Shown piece after piece: positions 25,609 through 38,374 of a stretch of DNA of 64,000 nucleotides (its first letter is position 1; the number at the start of each line of letters is the position of its first letter). The stretch covers positions 24,547,956-24,611,955 of the forward strand of contig CM049312.1 of assembly GCA_026874595.1 (NCBI GenBank), in the 5' to 3' direction. The stretch comes from Sipunculus nudus (lineage: Eukaryota > Annelida > Sipuncula > Golfingiida > Sipunculidae). Below the pieces are notes generated by a model. That model made no database searches. It was given only the letters and a program-made list of their open reading frames with translations, and was not told the DNA's origin. The translations under genes and the position numbers were made by a program.

Positions 25609-26229
25609 ACTGGCCTCGGCCCTTAGGACACTGCAGAGCACAGATGCCGAGTTCGAAAATCAGCCGAAGAGCCGTGGAATTTTTCACGGTCAGTCCCGAT
25701 CTTAGCCATAAATATATTTGGTTGCTATTTCAACGAAGCAATTCAGTTCCCTGTTCATTGAATTTCATAATTTATGATTTAGAAATGAATAAACTGTGGG
25801 TATCCCTAATAATCCGATTGCTAAGGATTAAAACAGGAATCGGAAAAAATGAAAATTAATCACGAATACAATGGAAAAAATGAAAATATAGATAAAAAGA
25901 TAGATTTTACAAATCCATGAAGGAGAGGCCCTCTTTAAGCGCAACAGCACCCATTACAAATCCGTGGTTCTCATGACGTGTCGCGAGATGTCACTGTTGA
26001 AAATGTGTGGATAATTTTTGCGCCCTATGTTAAAAAACACTGTGTGTGTTTATGTGAGTACGTCGTTATCTATTCGTATAAATGTTCAGAAAACTAAAAG
26101 AACTTCATTATGGTATTGTTGTAAAACCAGCCAAAAAATCTGAGCAAAAACCGGCTTTATCAATTCCTTATATCAAACAGGGAAACTGCTTTTCTGTTAA
26201 TAAAAATTCGTTGAATATGCCGTTCTTAC

Positions 26230-26379
26230 CTGTACAGGTCTGATTTTGGCAGTCTATTTCCCGATATTTCGGATTTTCGCATGAACTGTTCCCATTGCAC
26301 CATTTTCTGGTCAGAGTTAGTCTCCCGGGGCCACAAGATGGGTAACATGAACCAATCGGTGACCACTCTGTCCAGGAAC
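26230..26379 (-). CDS. TSP1 exon 2 of gene B
   Basis: 150-bp phase 1-1 exon, acceptor CTGGTTTCAG, donor G|GTAAGAAC. It encodes SWTEWSPIGSCYPSCGPG, LTRKWCNGNSSCENP, REIDCQNQTCT. Six Cys and WTEW are present. CYPSCG keeps the O-fucose consensus. Asn-x-Ser/Thr sites are at NSS and NQT. Confidence 0.9.
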
Positions 26380-26810
26380 CTGAAACCAGTCGTCCAAAAC
26401 AATTTTCCTTATTTACTTATTTTTAATGAATGATTATATCATTGTAAAATGTATGACGAATTTCTTATATGGAATACTGTGGTTTATTTCTATCAATTAA
26501 GCACTAATGAATGAATGTTTAAAAATCTGGAACATTCAAATTAATGACCAGAAGTTATATACTTGAATACAGATGTTAGGAAAACAACATCTGCTATAAA
26601 AATTAAAACTATGTTCATATAATTTTAACATCAACTGTAAAAGTAAATATATCTTGTAATCAAAGTATTTTACTCAATTCCCATGCGTAAAGGGGAAATT
26701 TACAATATGCCAGTTTAATGCGTCATACAAGCATATTTTTTTTCTTAGTTAAAATAACCTCCTTTTGTTGTTCTCTCATATATAGTCTGCAGCACACACT
26801 TCCTCTCATA

Positions 26811-26814
<4 letters not shown>

Positions 26815-26884
<70 letters not shown>

Positions 26885-26911
26885 AAGAAAGAGAGAGAAA
26901 GAGAGAGAGAG
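26815..26911. repeat. Compound (AT)n(GA)n microsatellite
   Basis: (AT)n at 26815-26860 runs directly into GA/GAAA repeats up to 26911. Minus-strand open frames of Ile-Tyr and Ser-Leu runs here are artefacts. Confidence 0.95.
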
Positions 26912-27261
26912 TTATACAAATCCATGGGGAACAACCTACGGCTTGACTCCTGTTCGGTACCTCCATAAATCCCAGAAGCCGGTTTATTAAGAAGCATGGC
27001 CGTGTCATTTAGTACTTCTGGCACGTTGGTCTTACACAACATACCTCTTGTCCTGACAATTTATACGACCTACATCCTCTATAACGGAGTATTTTCTGTC
27101 CCATGCGAAACTGCCGGGCTTTAAAAAATGATCTGTGAACACATTTTAAGCCCGCGGACCAACTTCAATGGAAACTGATATTCTCCTTTAAACTAATATT
27201 TATCGTTTTACTCAAATACACAATCACAAATATGAAAAGTCACCTATCATGTTAAACTTAC

Positions 27262-27414
27262 CACACTTCTGGAGCTTGCATTGCTGATAATAGGTCTGAT
27301 TTTTTACACAAATATTATTACTGCCAAGGCAATACTGCCTTGTTTGTATTTGTTGGCCCGTCCCACAGGTGACACCACAAGCACTGTACTGGGACCATTG
27401 TGTCCAAATGTATC
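27262..27414 (-). CDS. TSP1 exon 1 of gene B
   Basis: 153-bp phase 1-1 exon, acceptor TTTTTTCTTCAG, donor G|GTAAGTTT. It encodes YIWTQWSQYSACGVTCGTG, then TRQYCLGSNNICVKN, QQCKLQKC. Six Cys and the WxxW motif mark a thrombospondin type 1 repeat. WTQW fits the C-mannosylation consensus and CGVTCG fits the O-fucosylation consensus CxxS/TC. It is the first extracellular module after the signal peptide. Confidence 0.9.
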
Positions 27415-28984
27415 CTGAAGAAAAAAATTTACATCGATCAAAAAATTATTTCATGTAAGACCATGTGAATTACCTTTTAAGCCAGTATAGTTCTCCCTCA
27501 TGGCATATTTTTGTTTATATTACTTAATTATTATGATATTTAATATAAATAAAATTAAATTTAATAAGTGCATTATTCTAATCACCAAATACCAACAAAC
27601 AACTCTTAGTGGGCTGTTATATAATAAGTCTGAAACTGCTTTTTATTTTTTCCCTACTCAGTTCTTTTTAAATTAATATTGAAACCATGATTTGTTAGTC
27701 AATATAAAAGTTAAATTTTAAACATATGTTGAAGAGGTAAAAGGTATTTTGAGATATTGCCATTTTTTGTAATTTTAGTCAACTTAATTTTGTTGTTGTT
27801 AATGGGTATTTAGAATCTCTCATTTTATAATTCTAAATTGATTTATAACATTAAGGAGTCGTATTAAAAATGAATGTAAATAATTCATTTATCTTCGGCA
27901 AGAACATTTTTTAAGGATTAAATGATATAATTTATGGGTTTGATATTGTATGAAGTGACCCTTGCCCTGATTAAAATTAAGGGTATTTTTGCCACGGATG
28001 TTACCTTAACTACCAAGATGCTATGAAAGTTTTGTGGGGAAGGAGAGCAGGAAGCACCCCCAACACGGGCTGGGAGGTAAACATAACTGTCCGGTCTAAG
28101 TGTGCAAGTAGTCGAGTTGTCGTCTATATATATTCCATAGCGAACCAATGAACTGTCTATAATACATTTTTTATACGGATGGTTGGGGATGTGTGATACA
28201 TTTTAGATTGGTTGTCCTCACAATATCATAGGAAGTTGTTATGATAAGGAAGTTAAGGCTACCATTGAATAACAGTTTACTTTCTTCGATAACTAACCAA
28301 TTTAACTGGTCAAACATAAATTGAAGACCTAGGTTCTCCTGGTCAAAGATTCAAATAAAAACAATATAAACAACTTTTTATTTCGTATTTAAAATTTTAA
28401 TATGCAAATTAGGACCGTCATTGATAAAAATTTTTATCTGTTTCTATATCTTCAGGACTAACCATGATATCTGGTTGAACAATACGCCTAGACCTTGGTC
28501 TTCATGGTCAAAGATTTTAAAATTTAATATGCGAAATAGGTTTCCTCATTGATGAATCCCTCTTTTTTGTACAATTACTTCAACTGGAAACCAAGCCAAA
28601 ATCCCAAAAGGTTTTTAGTACAGCACAGCTTTGCTTTGATGTCTTCACGACAGGTATTGTGTAGGTTATTCACAGCCCATAGCATGCAAAACGTAGGTAA
28701 AATAGTCTCAAATTAATTAAAAAGAATTTATTACATGTCATTTTATTATGCCATTTTCTTTCAATTCGAAGTTACATATTCAATCGGTAGCAAATTCTAT
28801 GATCAATGATATTTTGAGCTGTAGGCCCTTCTGGATATAGATTTTGACATGATCACAAAGAAATTACCTTACAGTGCAAATTAGAAAATCATTATGAAAA
28901 AGTTTCGGTGTAACTATTAAAAACTTTTATGACTGATAAAGTAACTCAAACAATAATAGAAAGATATCGTTTGCGAATTGTTAG

Positions 28985-29521
28985 CATTTCACAACAGTAT
29001 AACAGTAAATCAACACAATTACACAGTATAATAAATAAAGTGTACAGTACCTGGATACCACCACTGGCAACGCGACAAGTCCTTTAAAACGTGTAATCCA
29101 GATGAACAGTTCACATAAATCTCCTCAGAGAATAACAGTCCAATTCAATTACAAAATCAATCAGATGTAATCCAAAAGTGAAGTTCTGGTAGTGATCCCA
29201 AAGGCAAACTGAAGAAATCCGTTACAAATGTCAAGAAGATCTATAACGGCTGCAATAATCGGATAGGTCCAAAACTGACTGACACTCCCACGTGTCCGCC
29301 GGAATATTTCTCTCTCCTTCCTCTTGGCTCTAAACACGGCTATTTATAACTTTTTCATCCGAAAATTCTAGAAATGGTAAACTCCATAGAACAATACACA
29401 CGTTACCGGAAACATCTAGAACAAAGAACGCTGTGTTTCTACACGTCAGACCCCGCACGTGGGCCGGGCCAACTCGCACGTCTTCCATGGCAACGGGCTA
29501 TGCCGGCCTAACAGGCACATG

Positions 29522-29523
<2 letters not shown>
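28985..29523 (-). mobile_element. LTR-like unit, truncated copy
   Basis: Shares CAGTACCTGGATACCACCAC, GAACAGTTCACA and AGAATAACAGTCCAAT (plus-strand reading) with 39811-40651. Both termini are missing and it stops at an (AT)n tract. Confidence 0.6.

Positions 29524-29613
<90 letters not shown>
29523..29613. repeat. (AT)n microsatellite
   Basis: About 85 bp of alternating AT directly abutting the truncated LTR-like unit. Confidence 0.95.
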
Positions 29614-29614
<1 letters not shown>

Positions 29615-29929
29615 TCCAGTGGATCTAATTTGGTCACTGTACACAGGATTGATTTTTCTATAATCTAAATACTTCTGTAACGATGGAAAAAGCTGTTTGC
29701 ATCGTCACACTGTGTTAGCATTGTGTAACAGGGCGTTAATGTTAAATGTTCATATGTTCGGGAACGGGTTTCTGATGTTTTCCAATCAGATACTGAAAAA
29801 AGTAGAATTTTCATCAACAGCGGCCGAAATATTTATATTCAAATTTAGCTCAAACATTTAGTCAAGAAGCCAAGAGAGGATTCACACCAAAATGTTCGCC
29901 CCATCACCTAAAAAAATTCCACTGGTACC

Positions 29930-30780
29930 AGATTTCAGCTATACTTTTCTAAACTTTTTGTCTGGGTGGATGCAAGTGCTAAAACGTGGTGCAAGGTTTT
30001 TGGAAAGCATGTTTTTGTACACTACTCCGGGGATGAAATTTGTCAAATTTCCCAGGATGATAATGGCGTAGTGAAAATCTTTGTATTTTTTTCAGTTTTT
30101 GATATATTGCAACAAAATTGCCTTTAACATGAAAGAGTAGGAAATTTGCTTTAACTCGGGCTTGCTGATATTTTGTGAAAGGTCACAGGGTCAGCAAGTG
30201 CAATGAACTTAAGTTCCTTTAAAAAATGCTTCTTTTTACTTTCCTTATGAAAAGTTTCCCCAAAGCTGTCCGTTTAAGATAAACTTATTATTGGTATCAA
30301 TGGTCAGCAAAAGCTCTCTGATTTATTGTCAGGACAGATTCAAGTGGAAAAAGTGGTTCGGTTTTAGTGACAGCATGTGTTTATACACCATCCGGGCTAT
30401 GAAAACCTGCAGATCGCGATAATAGGAGAATGGCAGGGGAAATACAATTTAGTATAACTTCTTAAGTGTTTAACATAAACCAACAAATTACCTTTCATAT
30501 GTAAGGCAAACATTTTACTTGAAGCTCGAATCAGGCATGAGTATATTTTTGAAAGGTGTAAGTCACAGAGGTCGACAGATGCAGGAAACTAAATTTTCTT
30601 CAATATGTGTTTCCTTTAGACTACACTTCTTGAATGAAAAGTTTGATCCAAGCCATTTGTATTAGATTCAAAAATATTATTGATATCAGTGGTCAATTCT
30701 CTGGATTACTGTTAGGGTAGATGCAATAAGAAACAGTGGTACAGTTTTTGTGACAGCAAGTTTTTGACAGCAAGAGTAAC
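29930..30780 (+). repeat. Diverged tandem repeat, about 375-bp unit
   Basis: Three related units begin near 29955, 30322 and 30704 with TGTC/TGTTAGGG, then a GATGCAAG/GATTCAAG word, GTGGTNCNGTTTT and ACAGCATGTNTTT. A possible fourth start lies at about 32074. No coding signal. Confidence 0.5.
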
Positions 30781-31023
30781 AAAACTACAGTTCAAACATT
30801 ACACTTCGCGATGCGTGGCTAATACTGTTTCACACGGATGTTCGATACTCGGAGCAAGTTTTTTCCAATTCTTCTATACGTTAGACATATATTGTAAGCT
30901 TCACGTGGCAGGGCGTTCATGGTATTGACAGTGGTCTCGGTGAAACGTCATAACAGTGAAACGTGATAAATATATTATGGTATAAATTGTGTTTTTAGCT
31001 GGAAATAATATTTTTAACAAAAT
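30776..31023 (+). repeat. 248-bp dispersed direct repeat, copy 1
   Basis: Matches 33020-33270. Shared blocks include GTTTCACACGGATGTTCGAT, CTTCACGTGGCAGGGCGTTC and GACAGTGGTCTCGGTGAAAC. The two copies are 2.24 kb apart in the same orientation and bracket a GC-rich island. Confidence 0.75.
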
Positions 31024-31429
31024 GGAATATATTAGCCTTTGTATAAAATTGTAGGAATATTACTTTATTCTTGGGTCGTATTTGATGATTTTTAGCTCAG
31101 CTGACTGAAAGTTATATGAGCTAGAGCGATGACTCTTTGTCCGTATCTATATAGCGCGCTCCAGCAAAACTCGGCTGTCAATGTGATTGGGCTTTACTCA
31201 TGCGCGCAAGGGGGAAAACAAACTAGACCGCGCTAGATTGCATTATTTGTCTGCTTGTAAACGCAATGCAGATTCTAGGCCGGGCCAAGTGCAATGCGGC
31301 CTAACTTGAAAGGGTAGTGCGCTTTACATGGTCACTTGGTCCGGCACAGCGTGAACGAAAGTTAAAATGTAGCCCGCTCCACATTTTTTTGGACCGGTCT
31401 AGCGCGCGCCACATTTTTCTTGTGTAAAT

Positions 31430-31990
31430 TGGGTTTATGTCACAACGGTCTCCGTAGGGCGGGTGTTTCGGGCCATATGGTGCGGTTGGCGCACGGCAGC
31501 CGTGCGTTTTTCCAAGGCCGCAGAGATTCTCCAACGACCGTTACTATCATTATCGCAAGCGCTTAAGCCTGAAGCCTTGGTCCCAACCCGCCGTACAAGT
31601 GCGTGCTGTCTACTTGCAAAAACGTGGGCAGAAGTTAGGGATCCGTACGTGGTGAGTACCGCCTCAGTACGGATTAGGGAGCACGCAGACACGCCGTAGT
31701 GCTTTTATTGCACGAGGAACTTATGCTGCGTTCAGGCAACGGATTCACCCCCGACATTTGGCGGAAAAACTCACGTTCATCGCACTTGCACGCACTTTCA
31801 ACATGTGAGTGAGTAAGGACACCGTACGTGAGCAGCACGTGTAAGTACGGCCTCCGTACGATAACGTGGCAATCGCAAGGAGATCGTACGTTACAGGCAC
31901 GTTGTAAGCACATACAACCCACCACGTGCGCAACATACGATGCACGTAACCGCGGGCCACGTACTAACACCTTGCTCAACCGTGCGAGTG
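31430..31990. other. GC-rich island dense in CGTACG-like words
   Basis: Base composition jumps to clearly GC-rich against AT-rich surroundings. ACGT/CGTACG/CACGTG words recur (GATCCGTACGTGG, CAGTACGGATT, ACCGTACGTGAGCAGCACGT, CCTCCGTACGATAACGTG, GATCGTACGTTACAGGCACG, GCCACGTACTAAC), many of them self-complementary. Open frames occur on both strands only because stop codons are rare. No protein family was recognised. It may be a foldback transposon or a CpG-rich regulatory patch in the large intron of gene B. Confidence 0.4.
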
Positions 31991-33019
31991 GCTGTGTAGG
32001 ATTAGATTAAACAGGATATTGTTTTTCCTTTGGAATTAGAAAAAGAGCAGGGTCGGATTAAGCACTTGCGGGTCCTTATCAATTCACTCTCTGAATTACT
32101 GTACATGATGGTAGGTTATTAAAATTTAATGTTTAAGTACCATTTAAGCATTTCCAAGTGAACACTGTACCAATGCAAAAGTTTACAGAGGGATAGAACT
32201 AAAAAATGTGACAGAAAAAATAGATTAATCAGAAGACAGAATTTAAAGTTCTCTTAAGACGCCAACTTTAAAATAATTTAAGTTTAATTATTCTCATTCT
32301 ATTCTTAATCATTTAGGAATTGTTTGGTTTGAAAGCCTAAAGATAAATACTTTATGAAAGATCCTGAAAAAAACAGAAAAGACTACTACAGCCTGCAGAA
32401 AGAAGAACATCATCGGTAGCGCCACCTGCAGGGCAAAATCAAATAGTAATAACATGATCCTTCCTTGTGAAATTAGGTGCTGAGGCTGCAGCGGTTCCAA
32501 ATATTTGGTAACAGATATTATATGATGTATGTAAACAAAACAATTTGTCAAATCGTGCGATCGACAAAATATGGACTTCGGTAAAGACGCAATCTTGAAA
32601 ATAATTTGACTGAATTTATACTCATATTATTTCCCTTCCCCTAAGGAGCTGCTGATCATGATATGAATACCAAATTTTTTTTAAATTGTATTACTTATAC
32701 TGTAAAAAGGGAAGGTGATCATTAAAGGCCGCAGAAAGTAGGTCAACATAGGTGGCGCCACCGAAAGCTTATTATTGCATATTCATAAGAGGATGAAAAA
32801 ATCTCTGCAAAGTTTCATGATGATAGCTGCAGTGGCTGTTGAGATATTTGGTAACAGATATACTTCGCTCTGACGAAGCATTTACTGCCCCCCCCCCCCC
32901 CCTCCCCTTTCAGATTTTGCTCAGGCTACAGTTCAGAAATACTGCCAGTGATCACAATAGATATCCTGCACATTGTAATAGTGTAACTTGTTTCTAGCTC
33001 TCAATTTCAAGTGCCAAGT

Positions 33020-33270
33020 GTAACAAAACTACATTTTAAATATAACATTTCCTGATGCGTGGCTGATACTGTTTCACACGGATGTTCGATACTCGATAGA
33101 AAGTTTTTTTTTCCATGCTTCTATACGATAGACATAAATTTAATGCTTCACGTGGCAGGGCGTTCATGGTATTGACAGTGGTCTCGGTGAAACGTCATAA
33201 CAGTACAACTGTTATAATATAAAAATATTATGGTTTATATTGTGTTTTTAGCTGGAGAGAATATTTTTAT
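33020..33270 (+). repeat. 248-bp dispersed direct repeat, copy 2
   Basis: Partner of 30776-31023. Both end in GTGTTTTTAGCTGGANANAA. It is followed by an (AT)n tract at 33305. Confidence 0.75.
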
Positions 33271-33301
33271 GAGAATGGGCCAGACAAATACGTTCCTGTT
33301 T

Positions 33302-33304
<3 letters not shown>

Positions 33305-33347
<43 letters not shown>
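33305..33347. repeat. (AT)n microsatellite
   Basis: About 43 bp of alternating AT after the second 248-bp repeat. Confidence 0.93.
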
Positions 33348-33351
<4 letters not shown>

Positions 33352-34559
33352 GGTACAACATTTGAAAAAGTTAAATACTAAAATATTGGTAATTCAGTGT
33401 TGAATCATTCAACTGTAAGATGAGTGATGAAAATTAGTGTTTTATATTATAAAATATCGGTTATGTGGTCTCTTAAATTCACTAAGTCTAGGGCAATGCA
33501 TTCCCACAACTCCCTCCTTTTCAGAGAGTTCTGGTGACATTACTTTGCAACGTTCTTCAAACAATTCATTCATATATATACATAAGCTTTATATTTTTCA
33601 CATAAATGCCTTTATTGTTACCTATAAAAGTAGTCAAATACTGCTTCCCTATGTGAGATATAAAAGAAATATGTAAATCATTAGAACCGCACTTACATAA
33701 TATTAATTTTATCAATCTAAATTTATGTTTGACTTTATTTAAGAATCCCAGTTGTGATTTTGACAATGAAACCTTCAAATGACCTATATTACTCAATTGC
33801 TCCAAGATTTTGATCATTTTTTAGCCATGATTTGTGTGTTTTATCATAATAGAAACACCTTTTATAATCAGAATTTATAAATACCCATAAATGTTACGTC
33901 GTTTAAATACATAAAGTCATGATGATTAATTCATTCAAATTTGAATTGGGAGATTTATGCGTTAAGTTTCATATTTCTTAAAGTAACCGCCATGGGTCGA
34001 TTTCATACTAATTATCCAGCACGATTTTCCACCCCCGTATTCAGCCCTTTGTCATAGATTGTACTAAGGCATGACTTAGATCTAGTTGTCTAGTCTTGAT
34101 TTGATAATATCAGGCATGCTGACTTTGTTTTGAAGATTAGTTGTCACCTGTTGTCACTGAACGATACAGTCCCACAAAGTTCAGAGAGTTCATTGGGAAA
34201 ATAAAAGTCAGTATGGTGGTAAAACGTCCTTGATAAATGATTAAACCTCAAGAGCTCTTTTTTACGCAAGTTATTAGACTTGGGATTGTGTCAATAATGT
34301 AGGTTACATTTTCTTTATCCTGAACACATTTTTTTGGAAATTGTGATGAAGATTAGGAACAACCCATTAAATTTCAAGAAATTAACACTAAAGACTCTGT
34401 CTCCGATTGATGGAGAGATATGGTTTTCATGAGGACAAAAATAAATACAGAATATCTTATTAATGCCACCTAAACTGTTAGACAAAACATATTTTGACTC
34501 TTCTAAAAATTTTATATAATTTGAAGCACTGCTTCGTTTATAATTAACTTAAATTGTTG

Positions 34560-34618
<59 letters not shown>
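34560..34618. repeat. (ATT)n microsatellite
   Basis: About 19 trinucleotide units; the poly-Leu open frame across it is an artefact. Confidence 0.95.
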
Positions 34619-35352
34619 CATTATTTTCTATAGCGCAACATTCATGCGGACAGTCTGCTCTAATGCGCTTTACATACGATATGCATATTTTAATGATGTA
34701 GCAGTACTTTATATATATATTATATATATAGGTGGTAATCGCTAAAACACTACAATTGAAAAACATGTTGTTATAAGTTTGCCATCTTTGCTTTGTATAT
34801 TCCCCAGGGTCTATTAATTTGATAAAAACAAAAACGAAAGCTGCAAGATGCTTGTGATGTTTTTTTCTAAAGAATTACCTTTTCCTGAGTCAACAGTATC
34901 TGCATATTTCTCTCGGTTTCAGAAAGTATTGAATGACTGATGAAACAGTGAGAAGAAACTACAGTGTGTAACTTTAACCCTGGCCCAGTATGCCGTTAAT
35001 AATTGACAACTTGGGTGGGTGCAAAGGTTAACTTTACAGACGAGGATACAGGGAAGGGGTCTACACCGCCACCCCCTCCACCTTTTTTTCTGTCGCAGCA
35101 ACTGTTTTAAGGGTTTCATTAAAATTTTTACGGCCTGGACCCCTCATTTTTGGGACCTTGGCACCTTTTTTTACGACAGAAGCTCAAGTTTTAAGATGGC
35201 AAATCATACAAACATAAAAGTCACAATACATTAGTACAATTACGTAACATTGTCTATTATATATTTCTAATAACTGATATAACTGATATAAAGATCTTTA
35301 ACATCCCAAATTTAGGAGGAGGGTATAATTAATAGCGGCAATTTTGAAGTAG

Positions 35353-38107
35353 AACTGGTGGCACATGGGCCATGACGCTCAGCTGAATTCAAGGAACGTT
35401 GAACAATGAGCAAAATGATTGCCAAAGTGCAGAAGAATCATGAATTTTGTGAATATTCCTTAGAAATGGACTACAGTGGACTTTTTGACAGATGACCACT
35501 TCATTTGAAGGACCAAAAAAAAGAATCATGGCTATCAAGGTATCAGTTATTCAGATACTGGAGCTTTTGTATCAATTAATTAATTATTCTCGGGGGGGGG
35601 GGGGGTACTTACGAGCCCTTTAGCTCGAGGAATAAGGAAAACAGAAACCTAATTTCAGGTGTCCAAGAAAATTTCTTATTAGTCTCCCTGGATGTCAAGT
35701 TAGAAGATTCTAGGTTCAGCGGTTTCTGTTGCGCCGTGTTATGAGATGACCACTTAATTTGAAGGTCTGATAAATAGAGAAATATGCCTTAAAAATAAAA
35801 AAGGAAGTGATAAAACAATCCCTGATCAATATGCATGCAAAGTATCATGCCCATCAGTGCATTAGTTTTTGTATCACATTTTTAACAAGAAAACAAGTAG
35901 ACGACAGGCGACAACGTGTATCCGCTGAAGTCTGAGTGGTACGGGTGATGTGAGGGATGGATTTAGTGGTATGTCACACCACTCCTGATTTTAGTCCACT
36001 AAAATTCTGAGAAAAGGGAATTAATTTATTCATCAAAAAGCACTGGCGCCATCTGTCTGGTTTACGAGATAACTTTCCAAGATGGATGGACATGCCAAAT
36101 TTCAGACCATAGTTTGAACCACTCCTGAGTTATTAGAAATTTCTACCCGAAGGATTCGTACGGATGGTGCCACGGGAAAACGACTGCAAATGACGCCACC
36201 GGTTTTGAGTACAAGATGGAGGTGTCCAAGATATATAGACATGCACAGTTATAGGCCAATACGGCAAATTGCTCCTGAGAAAAGGGCATTAATTTATTCT
36301 ACAAAAACGGGAAGGTAGGTGGCGCCACCTGTCTGTTTCACGAGAAAACTTTCCAAGATGGATGGACATGCCAAATTTCAGACCAAAATCTTTAACCACT
36401 CCTTATATATGAGCAATTTTCACCATAAGACAAATATACGGATGGAATACCACGCGAAAAGAACTGCAGATGGCGCCACGAGGCTTATGTACGAGATGGA
36501 GGTGACGAGGGCATACAGAATTTCAACCCAATACATTGAAGAACCACTAAGATGATTTGATGGCAATTGCACAGATGGACGCTTCGCAAAAAAAAACTAT
36601 TATAGGTAGCGCCACCAGTCGTTATCATGAGATGAAGAGATCCCAGATCTATGAACATGGAAACTTTCATCTCAATACATTGAACCATTATTGAGATATG
36701 GGCTGTTATCTAAAAGACACCAGATTCGTACTGCCCAGTAAGGATTACAGGTGATGCAACCTGTCTCTGTTACGAACAACTACATTTGTGCAGGAACAAA
36801 TATGCCTGATTTCGAAAAGATTGGTCTAAAGGGCTCAGAGGAGTTCTCAATAAACAAACGCGGCGGCGGTGGAACCCGCGCAAAACGTAGTATCTGCAAA
36901 ACTCTGTTTAGGCGGATACAGTTATTCTGGGGGGGGGGGGGGGGTACTTGCGAGCCCAATAGCACGGAGGATATTGGTAACGGAGACCTTATTTCAACTT
37001 CCCATGAAGACTTTTCATGGACCTCTTTTAAATATAAGGTTTTATGTCAAACAGTGATGATTTGTGCCCTATTAATAGATGAGGATGAGGCTTTTTTAAC
37101 GGTCTCAAAAATAGAGAAAAATGCATATAATTCGAATAAAAATACAGGTGGCGCAACCAGTCTGAATGAACTGATGAAACACTCTATGATCAATACGCAT
37201 GCAAAGAACCATGGCAATAAATGCATTAGTTATTCACATACTGGAATTGTTGAATCACGTTTTTAATTATTCTTGGGGGAGCTCATGAGCCCAATAGTTC
37301 GAAGGATATTGGTAACAGAGATCTAACTTCAGATTTCCATAAAAGACTTTTCATTGACCTCTTTAGATGATTAGTTAATATATTCAGGGTCAAACAGTGA
37401 TGATTTGTGCCCTGTAAATAGATGAGACTTTTTAAGTTCTCAAATAGAGAAAGAAATGTGTAGAAATTCGAAAAAAATACAGGTGGCGCCACCCGTCTTC
37501 AGGAACTGATGAAACACTCCATGATCAATATGCATGCAAAGAATCATGGCAATCAATGCATTAGTTATTCACGTACTGGAGCTTTTGTATCATTTTTTTT
37601 TTATTATTCTATGGGGTATATACGAGCCCCATTGCTCGGAGGATATGGATAACAGAGACCTAATTACAGGTTTCCGAGGATATGTTTTATTGATTTCCCC
37701 GGGTGTGAAGTGAGAAGTTTCTTGGTTCAACGGTTACGATTTGAAGGTCTCAAAAATAGAGAAAAAATGCTTGAAAATTCGAAAAAATACAAATTTTGCC
37801 ACTAGTCTGGAAGAACCGATTAAACACTCCATGATCAATATGCATGCAAAGAATCATGGCATTAGTTATTCACATAATGGAGCTTTTGTATCAAATTTTT
37901 AATTATTTTTGGGGTAATTTCGAACCCCCTTGTTCGGAGGATATGGGTTAAAAAGACCTTATTTCAATTTATTTCCAAAAAGATTTGTAATGGACCTCCC
38001 TGGATGTCAAGTGAGAAGTTTCTTGGTTCAGCGGTTACGATTTGTGCCCTGTAATTCGGACAAGAAGACAGCCGATCGGCCGGTAGGCCGGACGCACGAC
38101 GGACAAA
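35353..38107 (+). mobile_element. Long pearl-like tandem array
   Basis: Starts GGCACATGGGCCATGACGCT like the copy at 7137 and ends with GATTTGTGCCCTGTAATTCG and a degenerate CCGGACGCACGACGGACA tract. It is about 2.7 kb of diverged 150-170 bp units. Recurrent words are ATGATCAATATGCATGCAAA, TTAGTTATTCACATACTGGA, GGTAACAGAGACC and GGTGGCGCCACC. Plus-strand open frames here (for example 36751-37266) follow the repeats and lack any protein signature. It lies in the 13.7-kb first intron of gene B. Confidence 0.65.
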
Positions 38108-38108
38108 G

Positions 38109-38374
38109 TACTATGTGTTCAACTGAAGCATTCCTACCGGAAGTGGATCCGGGGGATGGAGGGGGAGGAGGGGTAGGGTTGGTTCCAGGGGGTCCGGAGC
38201 CCCCCCCCCCCCCCCTTTTCCAACATCCCGAAACTGTTCGGTACTATGTGTTCAACTGAAGCATTCCTACCGGAAGTGGATCCGGGGGATGGAGGGGGAG
38301 GAGGGGTAGGGTTGGTTCCAGGGGGTCCGGACCCCCCCCCCCCCCCCCTTTTCCAACATCCCGAAACAATTTTT
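38109..38374 (+). repeat. 133-bp tandem duplication
   Basis: TACTATGTGTTCAACTGAAG starts at 38109 and again at 38242. The two 133-bp copies are nearly identical, including GGAAGTGGATCCGGGGGATG and a poly-C tract followed by TTTTCCAACATCCCGAAAC. It lies immediately after the pearl-like array. Confidence 0.85.

Noticed and set aside
29433-29663. Ile-Tyr repeat open frames, here and at other (AT)n tracts
   Set aside because: Translations of (AT)n microsatellites.
31301-32010. Overlapping open frames on both strands in the GC-rich island
   Set aside because: Stops are rare because of base composition. No domain, splice signal or codon pattern supports a gene.
36751-37266. 171-codon plus-strand open frame
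   Set aside because: Follows the unit structure of the pearl-like array and includes poly-G translated as Gly. No splice context or protein family.
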